The notes beneath the pieces are model-generated. The model was not told the DNA's origin. It searched no databases and saw nothing but the letters and a program-made list of their open reading frames with translations. Positions 51,301 to 63,746 of a stretch of 64,000 nucleotides of DNA are shown one piece after another. Every line of letters begins with the position of its first letter. The first letter of the stretch is position 1. Where the stretch lies: the NCBI GenBank assembly GCA_029962745.1, contig CM057157.1, forward strand, positions 31,973,234 through 32,037,233. The letters run 5' to 3'. This DNA comes from Echinometra lucunter. Its lineage: Eukaryota > Echinodermata > Echinoidea > Camarodonta > Echinometridae. Both the position numbers and the translations under genes were made by a program.

Positions 51301-54120
51301 TTAAATGTAGATAGCAAGTAGTAGGAATTCAAATACAATACTGTATAAGCCAATATTTTTGCGTACAGATATTTTCGCGAATCACAGGCTCACAGACATT
51401 TTCACGAGTCATTGATTTCGTGAGCGCAAGAGCAGTTAGCAAGACGGGACTTGCAGTAAACTTATTTGTACATGAAAGAGCCATATCGGCAGATCCGGAG
51501 GATTTGTTTTTAAATTTTTTTTCCAATACCATCACACTCTTAGCTTGCGATAAACAAAAAAAGCTGTCATAAAACCCCTGATTTCTTGATTTATAGTGCA
51601 TTTTCAGTAACTCTCTTTCATACCGCCCCACTAAGGCCCTGCATGCTTTGGAAAAATGGCACCGATTCCGCATTTTTGGTAGCAGAATTTAGCTTCTTAT
51701 AGGGTTTTTTTAAGGTGACTACAGAAATAACTTGTGGTGAGTGACAATTTCTCTCTGTGTTGTGATGTACGTGTACATACACATGGAGGACTGCTCGTCA
51801 CTTTCCACTAAGTCTTAATGCATGCATATGGCAACAATGCACCAATGGCGAGCAAGAGCTATTTACGTGCGGATATTTTCGTGCGTTGTTGAATTCGCGA
51901 TTGGTGAGTGACTCGCAAAATTCGCAAAAATAAAACCACCGCGAAAATTTCAGCTTGTACAGTATATGTCTCAGATTTTTTCTATTCGATTTTGAGAAAA
52001 AGATCTTTTTACAATATCAGCAAATTTGACCTGTTTGGGGTTAATTTGATTTAATAGGATACTATTAGCTATAACTGAAAAAAAATCTACTCACACTTCC
52101 AAGGGCTGTAAATATTGATATGTTCCAAAGGAAGAATTTCAACAGGGATGCGAAGCTCTTTAAGGACTGTCAGAACTTTGGTGATATATTCAGACAGTTT
52201 GGTCTTTAGCTGAAGCTTGAGGTCCTCAATGTCATCCTTGATCTTCTGGTAGGTTTCTGGCCAATTCTCTTTGAACTCCTCCATCTTCTGAAGTAGTTCA
52301 GTCCACTTTTCTGTTGCCTTAATCTTTAGAGTCTTCATGTTGGTTATCATATTCTCTCGGAAGTGAGTAGCATTTTGCTTTAGTTCCTGGGATATTGCCT
52401 TAGCGTTCTCGTACATATCAAGGACTTGCCTCTTCAGCTCTGGGTATTTCTCCTCTACAAGAACTCTCCTCAGCTCAGGATACTTCTCTTCAATGAGGAA
52501 TCTCTTCATCTCAGGCAAGGTCTCGGTCATGAACTGATGAGCCATCTCTTTCAGATTAGTTAGCAGTTCAGGGTCCTTGATGAATCTTGTCAGATTAGTG
52601 ATGGTTTCATTGATCATTGGCTTGATCTCTTCCTGCCACTTGGTCAAGAGTTCTTCTTTCTTCTCCAAGAGACGAGGCTTCCATTCTGTTTCCCACTTTT
52701 CCTGGTAAAATTCTTTTTGCTCATTGAATTTTTCCCTGTACTCTCCAAGGATCTCCTTGAACTCATCAATCTTGACCTGGAGCTGGTTACGGATATCCTG
52801 AAGATTAGAACGGAAAAGCTCTATCTTTTCACTGATTAAAGGCTTCTTTAGTTGATAGTAATCATTCACCATCTTGGAAATGTTGTTAAACCTTTCTGTC
52901 AGGTTTACACGCAACTCTTGCATAGTGTTGTTTAGCTGTGACATCTTATCCTGTGAACAAAGAGAGATAAAACAAAGAAACCTTAATAATAATACATCAT
53001 ATCTCAAGGTTGATATCAGATAAGAGATATATAAGAGATCCCTATTCAACCGTAAAACACCATATGATTTTGGTATAACACTCATTCCACAGACCACCAC
53101 CCAAGTTACCTCAGGCTCGGTATTCAACAGGTTAATACATCATTATCAGAGCTGACATCAAATGAGAGAAAGAGAAATCAAACAAAACCCCCTTTTTTAG
53201 ATGTACCATAGATTTTTGTTGATATTTAAAAGTCAGTTTGCATAGTATACATAATTTTCAGTAATGATAAATGAAGTAAGAATAAGAAAAGTTGTCAATA
53301 CCTTGATGAACTGAATCTGGCTATTGCTCAGTTTGGGTAATGTCCTGAAGCTGGTCCAGTTGAATGGATGAGAGATGTTCATGGCAAAGCTGTGGTCATC
53401 AAGACGACCAATCTTGTTGAGTGTATCCCTGATCAAAGTGCGAGTGCGGTTAATAGCCTCCTTAGTAAGAATATTGGTATGGTTAATAGCCTGGCTAGTG
53501 AGAATGCGAGTCTGGTTAATGGCATACTGGGTGATGATGAGGGTCTGGTTTAGGGCATAGCGGGTCATAACTTGGCTGCGATTATAGGCCAATTCTGTCA
53601 GGAGACGAGTGCGGTTGATGGCAATCATGGTCAGATTGATGGTCCTTTCAACTGGCTTGACAGCAGCGAGGTAGGCACGGGCCTTTGTTGGGAACTGATC
53701 CACTTCATAGTATCGGATAACCCAGCCTAAACAAACAAAATTTTGAAAATATATTTTCATTAGTGGATATATCTTCATAAAAGTATGTATACAGAAGAAA
53801 ACTTGTGAATTAACGATATCCTTTGATCATACTAGTTACATTACTTAATACACTAAATAGATAAAAGATTATAAACAATGTACATAGACATAAATTCAGT
53901 AAATAATCTCTATATACAAAAATGTTCAAAAGATCAAAAAGGTAACGAGATGCAGAGGTATATGTAAAACATCAGAAAAAGGGCAAATGATTAACAGAGA
54001 TATATGGAATACACAGGAAAACATGTTTGTAGATGAAAAGATAAAGTACACTTCATCTACAGTACAGTCCATGTTTCCTTGTGTATTCTATATAGTGTTG
54101 TGAGTCTTTCTTCCATATAA

Positions 54121-54160
<40 letters not shown>

Positions 54161-57100
54161 GTATAAACATAACAATAATTTCAAATCACACAGGTGATGT
54201 GAGGCCCATCTGATCTTTATTGTGCTACTCCGAGTTTCACGCTACCTACAGGAGGTGCAATCATCAGGCAACTCTAAACATATACAAGTATGTATGATTA
54301 TATCTCACTTTTTATTAAATCAAAAAGGGTAATTTTCCAACAACACGGTCACAGAGAAAATGAATAAGAATTGACAGTTGATTTTATTATTGTCATGGGA
54401 ATTGCCTTTCCTTACCTGCCATGGTGTTATTGACATATGTCACATATTCCATAGTGAAGTCTTTAGCAGGTCCCTTGATGTAGGTCACAATGGTGTTGGT
54501 CATGTTGTGTGCATAGCTGATTGTCTTGGCTGTGATGTTCTTGGCCTGGGAAATTGATTTCTGAGTTAGATTTCTGGCCAGGAGAGCATACTCCCTAGAA
54601 AGGTTGAGAAGTGGAGTTTCATCTCTGATATAGATGACTAGATTGATGCTCTTGTTGCGAATCATATAGATGGTTTCATTGGCAACCTTCAAACTTGTGA
54701 CAATCAGATCTTTGGTTTTGTTCAGGTACATCTTCATTTTGGTAATACTTTCTTCGGATGTGAGATTCTTCCATGCTTCTATGGCTTTGGCTTGGACAAT
54801 GACAAGTGTCTCGTTGGCCTTGTTCATCAGAATGACTGATGTCCTGTTAAGGAAACACATGGTCTGATTGATGGTAACCCTCCAAGGCTGGGAGCGGGTA
54901 CGGTTGAGGAAGACAACGAGGTCTCTGCCAGTTTGGTTCAGGAATGGAAGGACAACTTCTCTCAGGGTAGTGTTGGAAACATTCAAGACATCGTAGAAAG
55001 TCTTGTTTACCATAACCAGAGATGTGTTGGCCCATGTCAGAGTCTTGTTGGTGTAGAACTTGGTCAGATTGGAAGCCACTAGAATCTTTCCATAGGAAAA
55101 GTTTCCAACCTGCCATTTAAAGAAATGGACAAAATGCAATACTTTAGATACGAAATGAAATGGATATTTTAAAGACATTCTAATTTCCGAGTTCAGATAA
55201 CGATTTGTTCTACATTTTGCACATCGTAATCGTTGTCCAGATCGTAACCAACAATAGAATTGATAGAACGGATGTTGGGAGTCTTTCATGACATTCTCCA
55301 CCTTCTTCAAAATTTGTTCAGTACAGATCTTATCAAGATCTATTTTTTCCCAAATTATTCTCCCTGCTTGATTCAGTATCCTCTGTGTTTTCATTTGGTC
55401 ATTTTTTCTCATGCTGCTATACCACTGCCGAGTAGAAGAGTTTAAGATAGCATCTGTCTACTTGAAAAGACCTAAGCTTCCTCAAGAAGTGAAGTCTCAT
55501 TAAGCCCTTAGCATGAACATCTTTGACACTCCCTTCTCTCTGCTTATTATTGTTTTTTTGTTTTTTTTACAATGTCCATACTGCTACAAATAAGAAACTC
55601 ACCTCAAAGACTGTCATGTTGAGGTACTTCACAGGGTACTTGTTAAGCAGACTTGTTCGGTCCTTGATGCTCATCTTTGCATTATCAACAAGATTCTCTA
55701 CAAGTTGTTGGATGTATGCATTGAAGTCTACAGTAAGTTCATAGATGGTCTTTTCCATTGATCTCATAGTCAGCTCGTTGATCAGTGAATATTCATCTTT
55801 GGTTGCAGAGATTATGGCTTCAACTGTCTTGTTGATACTCATCTTGGTAGCGTTCAGGTACTTCTTAGACTTTGTCATGATGATTGGTTTCCATGTCTGC
55901 CATTTACCTTGAGCACTGGCCCTGAAGATGTTTAACTTCTCTTTTCCTAGTATGTAGATATCCTGGGCTTTCTGTCTGTACATGATGTACAAATCGGTAG
56001 CATTCTCCTTCAGTTCTTCACAGAAGCGGGTCAAGTTTGCTTTCACTTCATTGTAGAGCCTTGTAAGATTAACTTTCAATTCATCAAGCTTTTCTTTCCA
56101 TTCACCAATCTTCTGGATGGTACTCTGCTTGTACTGAGGGTATCTTTCGATGTGGTATTCTGCAGTTTCCATCAAGAAGGCCTCGGTCTGGGCTGGAAGT
56201 TGACGAACACGTTCTTTCAAGTTGGCAGCACGAACCTTCATCATTTCAACCTTCTGCATCATGATGTCACGATAAGGCTGCACATGAGGTTCAAGGAACT
56301 CAATGGTTATGTTGATGTATGTTTCAGTGATGTTTCGAGCCTGCAGAGTGTAGTTGAAGAGAGCTTCCTTGACATAGCAAGTGTAGTTGCGGATGGTCTC
56401 ATTGACAATCGGAGCATACTTCTCATAGTACAAGGTAACATTTCCTTTGGTCATGTTGTAATACATGATTGCACTTTCCTTCACAATCTTGCTCTTTTCA
56501 AGTGCAAGAGCTTTGTATTTCTTGACGGCCTTTATGACAACAGGAGTATACTTCTTGCTAAATTCCATTACTCTGTCAACAGCAATTCGAGAGTATACCT
56601 TGGTGAAGTTGGCCACTTGCTTGCCGTAAACCTTTGTGGTGTTAAATAGCTCCTTGCTATAAACCTTAGTAAAGTTGACTGCCATCTTGCTGTACAGGAC
56701 TGTAAGATTCATTGTCATGTTGACAGGAGGCTGCACAATCTGATAGATGGTCCTGTTGAAGTAACAAATTGGAAGCATATTGATAGGATGGGTTTCATTC
56801 TTGGAGATTGCGATGATCTTGGTAATGACTTCATCAAGCTGTTCCTTCCTCTGCATGTACTCAGTGCCCAACCTGATCATGATTTCATCAAACTGTTCCT
56901 TCCTCTTCATGTATTCATTGACAATCTTTTCGATTATCTGGTCAACATCAATGCTGTATCTTTCTCTGATGTAGTTAGCAGCAATGACCTTCATATCCAT
57001 CAGACGCTGCTTAAGCTCTTCAAGAGATCTTGGGCGAGCATCCCACTGTTCCTTAAGAACTGTCTTGATTAGTTCAGCCTTTGTCTTGATGAAGAGTATT

Positions 57101-60100
57101 ACAGTCTTGGTCAAGTTTCCCAACTTTTCTTTGGTGATGTTGAAGACTAGCTTTAGGTCTCCCTTGATGACATCAACATAGACATATTCATGAAGGGTAG
57201 AATTCCATTCTTTGAGCATTTCCATGGCCTGATTGATGGTCTCATTCAAGAAGGTCTTGTTGACATAGCGGAAAGTAGTTTGATTCACCAGTTGAAGGCC
57301 ATTAATCATCTTATCCTTCATTACCACTGCCAGATCCTTTGTTTTCCTCACACTGGTCCTATTGATGATGTCAACGAAATTACGCGGTCTGATGTGGATG
57401 ACTTTACGCATCAGTTCCTGGACCTGGGCATCATCGTGGTAGTCAATGAAGACAGACCTTGAAATTGCATCTGTGGTAGTGGTGTTGAGGTAGTAGCTGA
57501 ATGAAATTCTTGATATTTGTCATTTGGGCTATGATTTCTGCCTTTACCATTTCCTTGTCCAGATTAGCAATGCTCATCTTCATCTCATTCAGCTTTTCTC
57601 CTACCTTCTCTTTAAGTGCAGCCATTTTTTCCTTCAGCTCTCCGAACTTCAATTTCAACTCATTTATCTTCTCCTGGAACTTGGAAACATTGAATCTGGC
57701 CTGGATGTAATTGACAAGGATTTCAACTCTAGCTTCATACTGGATAAGTTCCTTGAAGTTATCAACAGCAGCTACAGCTTTCTTGGTAAGGTTTGCCCTG
57801 AGGTCCTTGAGATAATTCAGAGCGTTGGTCTTGATAACATCTCGATTCTCCATGACCCATATGATCTGTTGACGACGCTCTTCATACTTGATGAGGGTCT
57901 TTATATTTTCCATGGTTTCTCTAGGATGAGTGATATTGTATCGGAGCTTAGCGTATAATTCCCTGAGTGTAGCATTAAGCCTAGTAACTGTTTCGTTCAA
58001 CTTTGTCAGGTTGACATACCTACTGATGAATTCCTGCGGGTTGTTACGAGCAAAGGTGATGGTTTCATTGAGTTTCTGCATCTGTGTATAGAATGTCTGG
58101 TTCAGGGTCTTGAGTTGCATGTAGAAAGTCTGGTTAAGTTTCTTCAACTGGATGAAAAGAGTTTCATTCAGTTTTAGAGCCTGGGTGAAGAAAGTCTGGT
58201 TGAGTTGTGAGAAAGTGGCATTGAGAGTCTCATTGCCCAACATCATGGTGTAGCGCATGAAACACTTGGTGCAGTTAGTCATCCTCCTGGTATGTGTGAG
58301 GGTGCGGTTGGCAACTTCCATGATCCTGTTAATGGTGCTGTTGGCAATGCTGATGGTACGGTTGAAGGTACTGTTGATTGCACCAACAGTGATGTCCACA
58401 ATCTCTGCTAATGTCTCTGGGTTCCAGCTGAAGTTGCTGTAGATCACATTACTCTCGTTCAATCTCAGTAGCCATGTGATGTCCTTGACAGTCTTGAAGT
58501 TGTCCTTCTGTAGCAAGAAAAAAAAAGAAAAGAAAAAATTCCATTAAGCATGTTTGATACTATTTGTTTTATGCAACATAAGCTTTTTACAGCCTAATGT
58601 TATTGTAAATTATAGAGTGAAGATTGTTCACTTGTAATTTGAAATAATATGGAATCTGCTTTAATACTTATCAAAATTTCATTTCATTGATTGTGACCCC
58701 GGATTTTGACCATTTCTTTTCATCAATCATTTTTGATTATGATATTCTGGATTTATATAGTGCTTAAAACATCTAGGATGTCTTAAGCATTTTACAGAAA
58801 TGTCATTTTCAAATTTTTATTATCTTTAAAACCAGATGCTTCTAGCAATCGACAGATAACTGTTTTGAAACTCACCAATAGTTCATGTTCAATGTAAAAA
58901 GTCAAGATGTCCCCAAAGGTGTTGAGATTTGCACCAGCAGAAATCAGACCAATGGATGGAAGCTTGATGGAGGCTACCAGATTCTCATAATTAAGGCGCT
59001 GGTTGAAGACAACAGTTCCCTTGGGGTTGACCCAGGTGATGTTGAAGAGTTGGGACATGTCTTTCAATGTTGTTAGATCTAGTCCATTCTTGACAGTAAG
59101 GTCATTCACAGGATCAACCCAAAGGAATACAAAGCGGTGGCCAATGTAGGAGTACTTGACACCCTTGAAACCTTTGAAGACAACTGAGTTCTGGACAGTG
59201 CTATTAAGAAGATGGGATTCTACATTTGCATATGAATCGATCAGAGCCTTTTCAAAAGACATGATGCCAGACATATTGGTGATGTTGAATTTGGCGATTC
59301 CTGTTGCTTTAACAACCGGACTGGAGATATTTCCTACAACCACGGCAGATGTCTCTCCATAGTGAGTAATGTTGGTGAAGTCAATGAAATTCAGTTGACC
59401 ACTGAAATGGGCATCATTGAATGGTGTAAGAAGGGTGAAAATCACTTTGGACTTTGCAGCATCAAAGTTGAGAAGGCTACGAGAGTTGCTCATCTGAGAT
59501 TGAATCACCATGCTGCTGTTCAGCCATCTGCTCATTACATTACTGTACATGCGGCTTACTGCACCGTCAAAATTGAGAAGGGAGCGAGAATTGTTCATTT
59601 GAGACTCATACAAAGCACTGCTGTTTAGCCATTTGCTCTTGATGTTACCATACATGCGGCCTGTGACTTCTTCAAAGTTGAAAAGGCTGTGATGGTTCTT
59701 TATGGAGTAAATGGTTTCAGTCATGGCTGTCATTGGCTTGCTGGTAAGAAGTACTTCTGATGTGATATTTAACAGGTCAAAGTTGGTTAAGTTACGTACA
59801 TTCTTTAACTCAACAGCACCAAGAGCTCTTCCTGTGGCAAACCTTGATGTCAGTGATCCAGCAGAATGAGCCAAAAGCTTTGCAAATCTGCAGAAGCATG
59901 AAGAATCTGTGAGGGTGTACTCTGCCATAAGGGATCCATTAACAAATTTGTTGTTGAGGACAGATTCAGCAGATGCTGCAACTCGAGAGAATCTGAAGAG
60001 CGATTCAAATCCCTCTAGAGAGTAGTCAGCGATAGTGGTAGAATTGATGAGTGTGCTATTGAAGTTGGTAATAAAGCTTCCATTAAAGCGCTCAAAGTTC

Positions 60101-63100
60101 ATTGGTCCTCTGAAGTTGATCATCTCCATGCCAGTCTTGCCTTCAATGTTTGCCAGTCTGGATGAAAAGGAAACTACAGCTGAACTGTTAACACGCTCAA
60201 ACATGAAGATACGCTGGAAGTTTGTAAAATCAATTCCTGCCTCTGTTGTCAAGTTTGCCAGGATGGACTTGATTGTAGTGTATCCACCAATTTTGACATC
60301 AGAGAAGTTGAAGAGTCTCTTAAAACCGTGCATCTGTGTCATTCCCCTGGATGAAGAGTTGAAAAATCGGCTTGCAACAATGAATTCAGCAGATGATTCA
60401 ACAGACTCAAAGTTGGTAATGTTTTCAAAATTGGTCATGACTGAGTCACCATTTCCAGTCATGTTGATCTTTGATGTCAGGAAATAGAAGTTGGCTTTCA
60501 CAGCTGCCTTTGCAAACTTGAACAGATTCCTTGACTCAGTGACCTTAGCAGAGCTGGAAGCTTCGATTTTCTTAGTAAATGGAGTGTTGACTGAAACAGC
60601 AGAAGTCACCTTGGCAAGATGAACCTTGAAAAGTCCAGTTCCAGTATTTGCAAGAAGAGTAGATTGAGTAGTAGTATTCAAGAATCTGCTGTTCATGACT
60701 GATGAAGCAGAACCAGTTATACTGTCATACTTCATGAAACCTGCCATGTTCTGAATGTTGAAATTGGTAGCACCTTGCATCTTGACAGGCCAAGATGAGA
60801 AGTTTCCTTGAGTAGAAATTACCATTTCTTCATATGTAAGGAGCCCAGCTTGGTTGTTGATGTGGGCATTGATGCTGGCATTTATGGATGAGATGAAGCT
60901 TGAGAAGTTGGATGATGCACTTCCCTCCATTCGAGAGTATGTGAGCAGACCTTCCATGTTGTCCAGCCTGAAATGTGAAAGAACATTCCATCGTGCAATC
61001 TTTGAATAGATGTCATTAGCAGCAAAGATTTCATACTTTCCAAATGCTGTGACATTCTTCCAGTTTTCCATTTCGACATCCAGTGCAGAGCCAGTCTTGA
61101 TGATAGGTGTGGTCACATTGAAGTTGGTTGAAAAGACATTTGCTGCAAATGTAAATGGACCTGCAATATCACGAACTGTCCACATTACTCTTGTATCAAC
61201 TTTTGCGATGCGGGACGTGATGCCAAACATACTGTTAGTGGTGGCATTTGATGCCTTCAAGAAACCGTTTGATCCAGTGATGAAGTTGGAAGTGTTGGAA
61301 GTCATAGCCATCAAGGGACTGGTGAATTCATTTTGTCCGGAAATAGCCAATCGGTCAAAATTCAGGAGAGATCGGACACCAGAAAAGTCAGACTCCATGT
61401 TCATGGTCCAGTTGGTCCACTTGGTGAGAAGAGCGGTCTTAGACATTCCGGTAATGGAGTCAAATTTGTTAAATTTCTCAAATCCTTGAAGAGCAAGTCC
61501 ACTGTTGTAGGAAGCAAAGGTTGTTGTCAGGGGAGTAATGGTGAAGATGTTGGATGTTGTCATGTTCATAAGCTCAAAGTTGAAGAAGCTTTGGAAATTT
61601 TTCATTTCAAGCAGACCACCAATAATCATATGGGTCACTGGGGAATTGACTTCATGTGAAAGGGTGCCATTAATTCTTCTAAAGTTGAACATATCTCTCA
61701 TGCTGTCAACTTCAATTCCATGGAAACCTGTGATGTTAAGCATCCTGTTATTGACATTGTATTCAATCTTGGCAATACTGCTGGTGTACTGGAATGGAGC
61801 AATCATGTCCACTATTCTTCCTTCATAGGATGCAGAAACATTCAACTTACAAGTTGTCAGATTTCCAATGATGACAGTTTCTGCAAGAGGATACTGGAAC
61901 CAACCTGTCATGTCTTGGACCTTGTGCATTTGATGGTAGGATGTCTTCAGAGGGAATGTGTTGAAAGTGGCAATCACTTCTGCAGATGCCAAGTCAAACT
62001 GGTTAACCTTTCTAAAGTTCTTGAGGGAAATCATCTCTGTCATGCTGGAATTGACGTAATAACTGTTTGCTGCCATGCCAAATGAATGAGCGATGGAATC
62101 AAAGTTGACAAATGATCGCACTCCATTAAAGCTGACTTCATTCTGAATAGATGTGGACATGTTGAAAACCTTGGATGTGAAATTCATCTGTGATGAGATG
62201 GAATCAAAGTCAAGGAGAGATCTATGATTTGTAATGTCCAGTCCTCCAGTCATTGAAGAGTTCATTGGACGGCTGGTGAAAGAGGATGAAGAATCAACTG
62301 CCACTTTAGCAACCTGGGTAAATGAATGCACAGTCTGTACAAGCAAGGTTGTATTGGTGTTTCCCCTAGCAAAGCAAGATTGGATATTGCCTGAAACATG
62401 TCCAGATATTTCATCAAAGAAGGAGATTCTCTGGAAGTCTTTTAATGCAAATGCATTGTCCATAGTGGCATTCAGAAGAGATGTCTTTACAAACCAGAGC
62501 TGCTTTCCTGTCACACTATCAAAGTCAAAGAGTCGACGGAATCCATTCATCAAGAGTGTGTTGTTGGCTGTAACATTCATAAGACGAGAGGAAAGAACGT
62601 AGTTTGATGAACCATCTAGACTGGTGAAAGATACATCCGAATTCTGGAGATTCATCTGGGTTTCATATGAGCTATTGATAAATCTGCTAGTAATATTATT
62701 AATGAGGTGTGTTTTCAATTGGCTGAAAACCATAGGGCCATTCATATCCCGGAGAGCCATCCCAGAGCTGTGATTGCCACTGACAAATTTGCTGATGAGG
62801 TTAGCTTCCAAGCTACTACTGACCTCATCAAATTGGGAAATGCTACTGAAGCCCTTCAGCTGAGATTGACCCTGAACATTCCAATTGACTAGGTTGCTCC
62901 TGATGTCATGAGAAGCCTTCACAAGGACCTTATTGAATTTGAAGAGTTTACGGAAGGTTTCAAAACTAGCAGAGCTGTTCAGAGAAGACTTGATCACACG
63001 TGACCGAAGCTTGTATGTCAGAATACCAGTCATCTCACTGAAGTAGGTTGGTGCAGACATGTCATTGATGTTAAAGTTGCCAATCACATCAAAAGATCCC

Positions 63101-63746
63101 AATCTTGATGACATGGTTGTGTTGTGGTTAGCTACCATATTCAAAACCTCATGAGCATTGCCATTGGATGAAGAACGTGTGGTAAATTTCAGAAGAGGAG
63201 AGTCAACCTCAGTATGATGTAGGGCTGCCAAATCGAAAGGAGTATCTGGTTTACAGAAGGTCAGATTAACTGATGTTAGGGTGTTCATGTGAAGTCCAGT
63301 CCTTACTGCTAGGTCTCCCTTAGTCTTCAGAGTAATCTCACGATTCTCTATTACCAGGGAGTGATTCAGACCAGCTGAGATATTCAGTCGCTTCTGTTCA
63401 GCACCAACAGACAGCTTCTGGTCAAAGAGATTTTTGCTCAAAAAGATGTAATGTGAAGCTGACATATTAGCAATAATTGGACTAGACATGGTGACATTTT
63501 GATGTAAGGTCAGGGATGATGATGTGATGTTGAAGATGAACTTGTTCAAAACAAGATCCTTGACAGTGGTGAGGTCCCTTTGGATGGTCTTGTTCAGGAT
63601 ATCTCGCAGTATCTTGGGTATAAGACGTGGACGCATCTCAGTGATGGGACCATCAACAACCAAACTGTTCGAGACATTGGTTGAGACCAGTTGGTGGAGG
63701 TATGACCAATACATTGAAACAGCAGAAGGCCTCACAGACAGATTAC
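48173..63746 (-). CDS. Giant apolipophorin/apoB-like lipid transfer protein, copy B (partial, exons 20-28)
   Basis: Second head-to-tail copy, with its 5' half beyond the window. Exons 20-28 have the same phases and, apart from inserted bases and exon 28, the same lengths as copy A: 35-residue repeat array, 11-residue glyco-helix repeats, charged helix, VWD and VWA-like C-terminus. Frame breaks occur at 50,482 and 57,500-57,501, each a single extra base relative to copy A. Without them the chain is continuous. Function is inferred as for copy A. It may be a true tandem paralog or a false duplicate of the other haplotype; the diverged exons 27-28 favour a real second locus. Confidence 0.8.
48354..49177 (-). 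other. Copy B intron 27, not matching copy A
   Basis: 824 bases. It contains an internal imperfect duplication (blocks near 48,590-48,790 and 48,850-49,030, sharing GAGATTATTCAGAACACA and AAATAAGACCTGAA). No other feature. Confidence 0.6.
49178..49442 (-). CDS. Copy B exon 27: VWA-like domain, second half
   Basis: Same length (265) and phase as copy A, but 10 of 88 residues differ (such as SGEVGVDRLEIPKGQY against SGEEGADRLAIPTGLY). The flanking introns differ in length and sequence. Confidence 0.75.
49721..50136 (-). CDS. Copy B exon 26: VWA-like domain, first half
   Basis: 416 bases, almost identical to copy A, including the degenerate MIDAS loop VVSETSAM. Changes are few (CLDCTV for CQDCTV; DVNDVRYGITAY for DVHDVRYGIAAY). 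The near-identity to copy A stops at the downstream edge of this exon. Confidence 0.75.
50287..51034 (-). CDS. Copy B exon 25: VWD domain with frame break
   Basis: As copy A (GWYHGKSRGLLGN, x-F-D-G-K-V-Y) but one base longer: an extra A at 50,482 turns CRSVTEKC into CRSVI-stop. The distal part of the exon keeps its coding character in the shifted frame, which suggests a very recent or artificial insertion. Confidence 0.8.
51035..52094 (-). other. Copy B intron 24
   Basis: Near-identical to copy A intron 24 along its whole length, including the MITE-like element; otherwise featureless. Confidence 0.6.
51338..51965. mobile_element. Terminal-inverted-repeat element (MITE-like) in copy B intron 24
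   Basis: Counterpart of the 3,901-4,526 element at the same intron position, with the same imperfect terminal inverted repeat starting ATACTGTATAAGCC and CpG-containing interior; a few base changes. Confidence 0.6.
52095..52950 (-). CDS. Copy B exon 24: charged amphipathic helix
   Basis: 856 bases, phase 0 to 1, five residue differences from copy A in 285 (Asn/Ser in LISEKIEL; a cluster YENAKAI for YQNVKAV; H for L in NATHF). Confidence 0.85.
52951..53301 (-). other. Copy B intron 23, no further feature
   Basis: A 351-base intron closely matching copy A intron 23; small indels only. Confidence 0.6.
53302..53726 (-). CDS. Copy B exon 23: 11-residue glyco-helix repeats, intact
   Basis: 425 bases, phase 1 to 0, uninterrupted through GRLDDHSFAMNISHPFNW. 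It therefore defines the correct frame for copy A. It keeps the seven N-x-T/S 11-residue repeats; one change, NILTKEAI for NILTKDAI. Confidence 0.85.
53727..54415 (-). other. Copy B intron 22 with paralog-specific middle
   Basis: The outer parts match copy A, but 53,767-54,125 is unique to B: AT-rich, with no tRNA-like or hairpin element. A (TA)n run lies at 54,126-54,152. Confidence 0.6.
54416..55109 (-). CDS. Copy B exon 22: sequon-dense helical segment
   Basis: 694 bases, phase 0 to 1; nearly identical to copy A with the same dense Asn-x-Ser/Thr spacing. Changes include KILVASNLTKFYTNK and SISQAKNIT. Confidence 0.85.
55190..55510 (-). mobile_element. Non-LTR retrotransposon fragment in copy B, partly deleted
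   Basis: Matches the copy A fragment (MRKNDQMKTQRILNQAG onward) but lacks about 41 bases between CTATACCA and CTGCCGAG, which removes the SVLYGCIAW part. It lies 80 bases from exon 22 because copy A's extra 1.25 kb is absent here. Confidence 0.6.
55603..58507 (-). CDS. Copy B exon 21: sequon-bearing amphipathic helices with frame break
   Basis: One base longer than the intact frame: an extra A at 57,500-57,501 turns KNFISYYLNTT into KNFIQLLPQHH and soon a stop. It is intact across IKTVLKEQWDARP, where copy A is broken. 11-residue repeats are conserved (NQTFYMQLKTL, NFTKVYSKELF and others). Confidence 0.85.
58508..58875 (-). other. Copy B intron 20
   Basis: 368 bases, shorter than copy A by one block of about 80-100 bases near 58,680. 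It retains the SINE-like fragment (ATTTATATAGTGCTTAAAAC) near 58,750-58,800. Confidence 0.55.
58876..63746 (-). CDS. Copy B exon 20: 35-residue repeat array
   Basis: 4,871 bases, phase 1 to 0, exactly the copy A length with no indel, and 22 of 1,624 residues different, spread along the array. Several changes touch the repeat core (NSRSLLNFDGA for NSRSLFNFDGA) or lose charge (EVLLTS for EVRLTS). The same F-x-x-L-F-x-F units and central sequons are kept. Confidence 0.9.
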
